Shown: piece by piece, positions 5,841-9,187 of the stretch
Layout: the number at the start of each line of letters is the position of its first letter
How positions within the stretch are numbered: position 1 is the stretch's first letter
Notes under the pieces: model-generated
Told to the model about the DNA's origin: nothing
Databases searched by the model: none
What the model saw: the letters and a program-made list of their open reading frames with translations, nothing else
Source: FEN-1219 sp037445815
Lineage (GTDB): Bacteria > Pseudomonadota > Gammaproteobacteria > Steroidobacterales > Rariloculaceae
Assembly: GCA_037445815.1 (NCBI GenBank)
Contig: JBBIJV010000147.1
Location: 1-9,187, forward strand
Length of the DNA: 9,187 nucleotides
Direction of reading: 5' to 3'
Position numbers and translations under genes: made by a program

Positions 5841-6311
5841 TCAACGTCTCGGCGCGTGCTCCTTATAGACGTACACCTCTGCGGCCACGCCGCCGAGATG
5901 CTTGTCGATCAGCGGACGCACCTCGCCCCAATCCAAGCCGCCCAGGCCCGTCGCAAGCCGCGGCAGTGCGACGCTCTCGATGTGCTCCTGCTCGATGAGC
6001 TTGCGCAGCGCACGCAGCGCATGGTTCACGTCGCTGACGGTCGCGCGGCGGCGCTTGCTGCCGTGCTCGTAGCCGCCGTCTTGCGTGATCAGATTGATCA
6101 CGCGCACGCCGCCGGCGCCGCTCCAGACCCACGCGCTGCCGGGCTTCGGATGCTGCCGCCGGCACCATTGGTGGAAGTCCTTGTGCATGGCCGGGTAGCG
6201 CTCGTGCAGCGCGGCCGCAAGGCCTTGGTTCATCGGGTCGTTGGCTGCTACGCCCTGCGCGATTGCGGCGGCCTTGGTACTGAGAATGTCGCCATCAACT
6301 TCGTGGATCAT
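5841..6311 (-). CDS. Macrodomain protein (ADP-ribose-binding fold)
   Basis: This 156-residue protein is a single macrodomain with no other domain. It opens MIHEVDGDILSTKAAAIAQGV, followed by a PMNQGLAAAL helix that resembles the (M)GxGIA helix of the TARG1/DarG-like macrodomains rather than the GGGG loop of MacroD types. Further on are VINLITQ (71-77), a basic loop GSKRRR (84-89), and ALPRLATGLGGLDWGEV (115-131), which corresponds to the PRxGxGxxxLxW loop. Such domains bind ADP-ribose, and several remove ADP-ribose from protein or DNA. The lysine of TARG1 and DarG expected near ITK appears as Gln77, and the TARG1 aspartate in the glycine loop as Gly124, so its chemistry is open. The start is firm: AAGGAGA stands seven bases before the ATG. 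No DarT-like toxin gene is next to it, which argues against a DarTG pair. Confidence 0.87.
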   Translation of the reverse strand: MIHEVDGDILSTKAAAIAQGVAANDPMNQGLAAALHERYPAMHKDFHQWCRRQHPKPGSAWVWSGAGGVRVINLITQDGGYEHGSKRRRATVSDVNHALRALRKLIEQEHIESVALPRLATGLGGLDWGEVRPLIDKHLGGVAAEVYVYKEHAPRR

Positions 6312-6381
6312 CGCTCGATCTCCTTGCCGAAGCCGGTTCGGTCATTACCCTTAGGCTTAAGCTACTCCTCTGAGGCCGCCG
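6312..6381. promoter_or_regulatory. Short divergent promoter region, macrodomain gene and MetE-like gene
   Basis: Only 70 bases separate the two starts. The minus-strand gene has a near-perfect Shine-Dalgarno (AAGGAGA on its strand, 6319-6325). The plus-strand gene has TGAGG at 6371-6375, six bases before its ATG. The middle is locally AT-richer than its surroundings (ATTACCCTTAGGCTTAAG, 6344-6361), as expected for promoter melting, and a dyad CCGAA-N5-TTCGG lies at 6327-6341. Exact promoter elements are not clear. Confidence 0.5.
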
Positions 6382-7479
6382 ATGGCGAAAAATGAGGCGC
6401 CGCCGTTTCGCGCCGATCACGTCGGCAGCCTGCTGCGCCCAGTGGTGTTGCGGGACGCGCGGCGGCGGCATGCGGAAGCGTCGCTCGACGCCGAGGGGCT
6501 CGAGGCCGTCGAGGACCGGGAAATCGCGCGCGTCATCGCCAAGCAGGAATCCCTGGGCCTCTCCGCCGTCACGGACGGCGAGCTGCGGCGCTCGTGGTGG
6601 CACCTCGATTTTTTCTGGGGCTTGGAGGGAGTCGTCGAGCATCATGCCGACTTCGGCACGGGCTTCGTCGGTGCCACGCCGCGGACGGCCGGCGTCCGCA
6701 TCTCGAGCAAGATCCGCTTCGCGGATCATCCCATGCTCGCGCACTACCGCTTCCTTCACGAGCGCGCACGCGCCGTGCCGAAGCTCACGCTGCCCGCGCC
6801 GTCGGCGCTGCTCGGCCGGCCCGTACTGCCGCCGATCGACGCCTATGCCGACCGCGACGAGCTCTACGCCGATCTCGGCGCGGCTTATCGCGCCGCCGTC
6901 GGCGCGTTCGCGGCGGCCGGCTGCCGCTATCTGCAGCTCGACGAGGTGTTCATCGCGATGCTCTGCGACGCGAAGTATCGCGACAAGATGGTCGCGCGCG
7001 GCGACGATCCGGACGCGCTGCTTCACCGCTACGCCGAGCTGATCAATACGGCGCTCGCCGGCGCGCCGCCCGAGATGACCGTGACGCTGCATCTGTGCCG
7101 CGGCAACTTCAAGTCGACGCACATGGGCGAGGGCGGCTACGACGCCGTCGCGGACGTGCTGTTCAACGAGATCGGCGTGCACGGCTACTTCTTGGAGTAC
7201 GACGACGCGCGCTCCGGCGGGTTCGAGCCGCTGCGGCTCTTGCCCAAGCCCAAGCGCGCCGCGCTCGGCCTCGTGACGACGAAGCGCGGCGCGCTCGAGA
7301 GCAAGGACGAGCTGAAGCGCCGCATCGACGCGGCGGCCAAGCTCACGGACCTCGATCGGCTTTGCATCGCGCCGCAGTGCGGATTTGCGTCGACGGAAGA
7401 GGGCAACGCGCTCACCGAAGACGAGCAGTGGGCGAAGCTCGAGCTCGTCGTGGACGTGGCGCGCGACGTCTGGGGCTGA
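6382..7479 (+). CDS. MetE-like cobalamin-independent methyltransferase (C-terminal-domain-only, YxjG type)
   Basis: This 365-residue protein corresponds to the C-terminal catalytic barrel of cobalamin-independent methionine synthase, without the N-terminal barrel of full MetE (about 750 residues). The zinc site is complete: His237 and Cys239 (LHLCRGN), Glu272 (FLEYDDARSG) and Cys333 (APQCGFAS). It also has the opening ADHVGSLLRP, TDGELRR (64-70) and LQLDE (184-188), which match the YxjG/COG0620 paralogues. Family members move a methyl group to a thiol such as homocysteine; the methyl donor is known for full MetE (methyltetrahydropteroylglutamate), whereas the short paralogues are largely uncharacterised and may use other donors or demethylate other substrates. 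The N-terminal fold is absent by design of the subfamily and not by truncation, since the start carries its own TGAGG site. It is divergent from the macrodomain gene and ends four bases before the convergent methyltransferase. Confidence 0.9.
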   Translation: MAKNEAPPFRADHVGSLLRPVVLRDARRRHAEASLDAEGLEAVEDREIARVIAKQESLGLSAVTDGELRRSWWHLDFFWGLEGVVEHHADFGTGFVGATPRTAGVRISSKIRFADHPMLAHYRFLHERARAVPKLTLPAPSALLGRPVLPPIDAYADRDELYADLGAAYRAAVGAFAAAGCRYLQLDEVFIAMLCDAKYRDKMVARGDDPDALLHRYAELINTALAGAPPEMTVTLHLCRGNFKSTHMGEGGYDAVADVLFNEIGVHGYFLEYDDARSGGFEPLRLLPKPKRAALGLVTTKRGALESKDELKRRIDAAAKLTDLDRLCIAPQCGFASTEEGNALTEDEQWAKLELVVDVARDVWG

Positions 7480-7483
7480 CGCC

Positions 7484-8134
7484 CTAGACCGCGTGCGCCG
7501 TGAGGAGGACGTGCGGCGTGGTGTAGCCGCGCGCGTGACTCTCGACGTGGTCGACGACGAAGCCCGCGCGCGTCACGTAGCCGGTGAGCTCCGAACGCGT
7601 CGCGAAGCCGATGCCGCCCGTCGAGACGGTGCGGCGCAGCACGTGGACCATGAGACGTTCCTGCCAGAGCGTTTTCGCAGCGCGCCAGGAGCCGTCGTTC
7701 TCCGCATCCTTGAGCACGAGGCGGCCGCCGGCCTTGAGCAGGCGGCGCGCGGCGCCGAGAAACGGGGCCCACGTGTCGCGCGCGATCAGGCACAGCACGT
7801 CGGCGATGACGACGCAGTCGAACGAGGCCGGGCGCTCCGCAGCGAGCCCTTCGATCGTGACCGCGCGGAACTCCGCGTTCGGGTTCCCGCCGACGGAGTC
7901 CTTCGCCCACTCGATCTTGCGCACGTCCGGATCGATGCCCACGACGCGCCGTTCCGGGTGTCCGTGCAGCAGCAAAGCGGCCAGCACGCCGTGGCCGCAG
8001 CCGACGTCGAGCACGTCGCGGCCCGACGCCTGCGCGGCCACTTCCTCGAGCGGCGCCAGCTTCAAGCGCGCGCGGCAGAACCAGCGCTCTTTTGCGGGCA
8101 GTCTGTCGAAGACCTTGAGACTCGCGTGCGCCAT
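7484..8134 (-). CDS. Class I SAM-dependent methyltransferase
   Basis: The 216-residue protein has the class I methyltransferase core. Motif I is VLDVGCGHGVLAALL (from residue 41), the acidic post-I residue is in VVGIDPD (64-70), and motif II reads FDCVVIADVLCLI. A late motif LLKAGGRLVLKDAE follows, so the SAM-binding half is intact. The methyl acceptor is not evident; the short N-terminal helix region (FDRLPAKERWFCRARLKLAP) and the C-terminal TRSELTGYVTRAGF resemble small-molecule or lipid methyltransferases, which is only a hint. The frame is open upstream to 8893, opposite the glycosyltransferase gene; the ATG at 8134 is preferred because the family begins there. No Shine-Dalgarno stands before it. 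It converges on the MetE-like gene with a 4-base gap and shares a 108-base promoter region with the divergent glycosyltransferase. Confidence 0.88.
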   Translation of the reverse strand: MAHASLKVFDRLPAKERWFCRARLKLAPLEEVAAQASGRDVLDVGCGHGVLAALLLHGHPERRVVGIDPDVRKIEWAKDSVGGNPNAEFRAVTIEGLAAERPASFDCVVIADVLCLIARDTWAPFLGAARRLLKAGGRLVLKDAENDGSWRAAKTLWQERLMVHVLRRTVSTGGIGFATRSELTGYVTRAGFVVDHVESHARGYTTPHVLLTAHAV

Positions 8135-8242
8135 CGGGCGTACTATGGAATACGGCCCGGCGGCAGCGCCGACCCGCGCCGCTCGGGCGCTGGTACGAAC
8201 ATTGCACGCAGTTGCCGACGTCGTTGGCCGGGGGTTAACCGC
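8135..8242. promoter_or_regulatory. Divergent promoter region, methyltransferase and glycosyltransferase genes
   Basis: The 108 bases serve both flanking genes. Directly upstream of the methyltransferase ATG is a dyad, CGGGCGTA (8135-8142) and TACGGCCCG (8151-8159), separated by eight AT-richer bases and imperfect by one base. On the minus strand this dyad contains CATAGT (8142-8147), the nearest thing to a -10 box. Ahead of the glycosyltransferase are GGGGG (8230-8234) and the palindrome GGTTAACC (8233-8240). I found no convincing -35 element for either gene. Confidence 0.45.
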
Positions 8243-9187
8243 ATGATTTCCATCGTGATACCAGCGTACAACGAGGAACGCAATCTCGAAGTTTTGTACG
8301 CCAATATCCGCGACGTGCTCGACGGACCGTCCGGCGAGCGGGATTTCGAGCTCGTCCTCGTCGATGACGGAAGCAGCGACGGTACGTGGGCTGCGATCTC
8401 TCGCCTGAGCGCGGCCGACGTGCGCGTGCGCGGCATCCGCTTGTCGCGCAACTTCGGGCATCAGAGCGCGCTGATCGCCGGCATCACGGCCGCGCGCGGG
8501 CGCGCCGTCGTCATGATGGATGCCGACATGCAGCATCCGCCGTCGCTCGTGCCGCAACTCCTCGCCAAGTGGCGCGAAGGCTTCCAGATCGTGCACGCCG
8601 TGCGCCGCGATCCGCCGAACCTGTCGTGGTTCAAGCGCACGACGTCGCGGCTTTATTACCGGTTGTTCACGTTCACGAGCGGCGTCGCGATCGAGCCCGG
8701 CTCCGCGGACTTCCGCTTGCTCGACCGGCAGGTCGTGGACGAGATCTTGAAGTTCGAGGAGGAGGGGCTGTTCCTGCGCGGCATCGTACACTGGGTGGGC
8801 TATGCCACCGCGAGCGTTCCGTTCGAGTGCGGCGAACGGCACGCCGGGAAGAGCAGCTACAGCGTGAGCAAGATGCTCGCGCTGGGCTGGCACGGCGTCA
8901 GCTCGTTCTCGCTCGTGCCGCTGCGCATCGGCATCGCGATCGGGCTCTTGTCGTCGACGTTGGCGTTTCTCTGGACGGGCTACGCGATCGTCGGTTGGTG
9001 GGTCGACGACGCGATCGTGCCGGGGTGGGCATCGTCGGTGGCCGTCTCGTCGTTCCTGTTCGGCGTGTTGTTCGCGTTTCTCGCCGTGCTCGCGGAATAC
9101 GTCGGACGCATCGTCGTCGAGGTGCGAAGGCGGCCGCGCTTCCTCGTGCGCGAGACGACGCGTCCGGCTCTCGTGTCCGCCGACCGG
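8243..9187 (+). CDS. Membrane-anchored family 2 glycosyltransferase, DPM1/GtrB type (3' end outside window)
   Basis: 315 codons are visible with no stop, close to the usual 310-330 residues of this group, so only a short tail is missing. The GT-A catalytic domain starts at once with ISIVIPAYNEERNL, then LVDDGSSDGT (39-48) and the metal-binding DADMQHPP (93-100). SADFRLLDRQVVD and ERHAGKSSYS (198-207) follow, all typical of polyprenyl-phosphate hexosyltransferases. Two hydrophobic segments near residues 228-254 and 263-284 form the C-terminal membrane anchor, followed by a basic tail. The likely reaction is transfer of a sugar from a nucleotide sugar to undecaprenyl phosphate on the cytoplasmic face, for later use in envelope glycans or lipid A; sugar and final acceptor are unknown. 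The ATG at 8243 starts exactly at the family N-terminus, with GGGGG eight bases before it. Confidence 0.93.
   Translation, partial: MISIVIPAYNEERNLEVLYANIRDVLDGPSGERDFELVLVDDGSSDGTWAAISRLSAADVRVRGIRLSRNFGHQSALIAGITAARGRAVVMMDADMQHPPSLVPQLLAKWREGFQIVHAVRRDPPNLSWFKRTTSRLYYRLFTFTSGVAIEPGSADFRLLDRQVVDEILKFEEEGLFLRGIVHWVGYATASVPFECGERHAGKSSYSVSKMLALGWHGVSSFSLVPLRIGIAIGLLSSTLAFLWTGYAIVGWWVDDAIVPGWASSVAVSSFLFGVLFAFLAVLAEYVGRIVVEVRRRPRFLVRETTRPALVSADR

Noticed and set aside
3723..6311. Macrodomain protein plus the YjbR-like protein and neighbours as a defence or toxin-antitoxin island
   Set aside because: There is no DarT-like transferase, nuclease, ATPase or recombinase nearby, and the genes lie on alternating strands with their own promoters.
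8135..8893. Upstream extension of the methyltransferase frame by 253 codons
   Set aside because: It is antisense to the glycosyltransferase, whose motifs are unmistakable, and the methyltransferase family begins at the ATG at 8134.

Overview
This 9.2 kb window is very GC-rich bacterial chromosome, with GC-ending codons dominating every gene. It carries no rRNA, tRNA, CRISPR array or recognisable insertion-sequence transposase. The gene content (a Tat-exported IorB-type molybdenum hydroxylase, YjbR, a cobalamin-independent methionine synthase paralogue and a PrpF-type remnant) fits a free-living, probably soil or aquatic proteobacterium. That placement is an inference; no marker gene fixes the taxon.

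Layout. Positions 1-666 hold the C-terminal half of a major facilitator transporter (+). The 272-base gap after it is dominated by one long imperfect hairpin, 674-866. Next come two translationally coupled genes (+) for a two-subunit molybdenum hydroxylase: the [2Fe-2S] subunit (939-1403) and the molybdopterin subunit (1400-3736). A YjbR-like protein (-, 3723-4133) converges on the large subunit and overlaps it by 14 bases. It is divergent from an exported SnoaL/NTF2-fold protein (+, 4244-4747). An aldo/keto reductase (-, 4807-5673) follows. The gap 5674-5840 contains a short decayed fragment of a PrpF/4-oxalomesaconate tautomerase-type gene (+). A macrodomain protein (-, 5841-6311) is divergent from a short MetE-like methyltransferase (+, 6382-7479). 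That gene converges, with a 4-base gap, on a SAM-dependent methyltransferase (-, 7484-8134). The methyltransferase is divergent from a membrane-anchored family 2 glycosyltransferase (+, 8243 to the window end, 3' end not included).

How the genes relate. Only the two hydroxylase subunits form an obvious functional unit: the small subunit carries two [2Fe-2S] clusters, and the large subunit binds the molybdenum cofactor and has a Tat-like signal. The rest is mostly single genes on alternating strands, sharing three short divergent promoter regions (4134-4243, 6312-6381, 8135-8242), so it looks like independently transcribed accessory metabolism rather than one pathway. I see no clear new multi-gene system. 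The observations most worth following are the long hairpin ahead of the hydroxylase operon, the altered catalytic-glutamate region of the large subunit, and the PrpF-type remnant.
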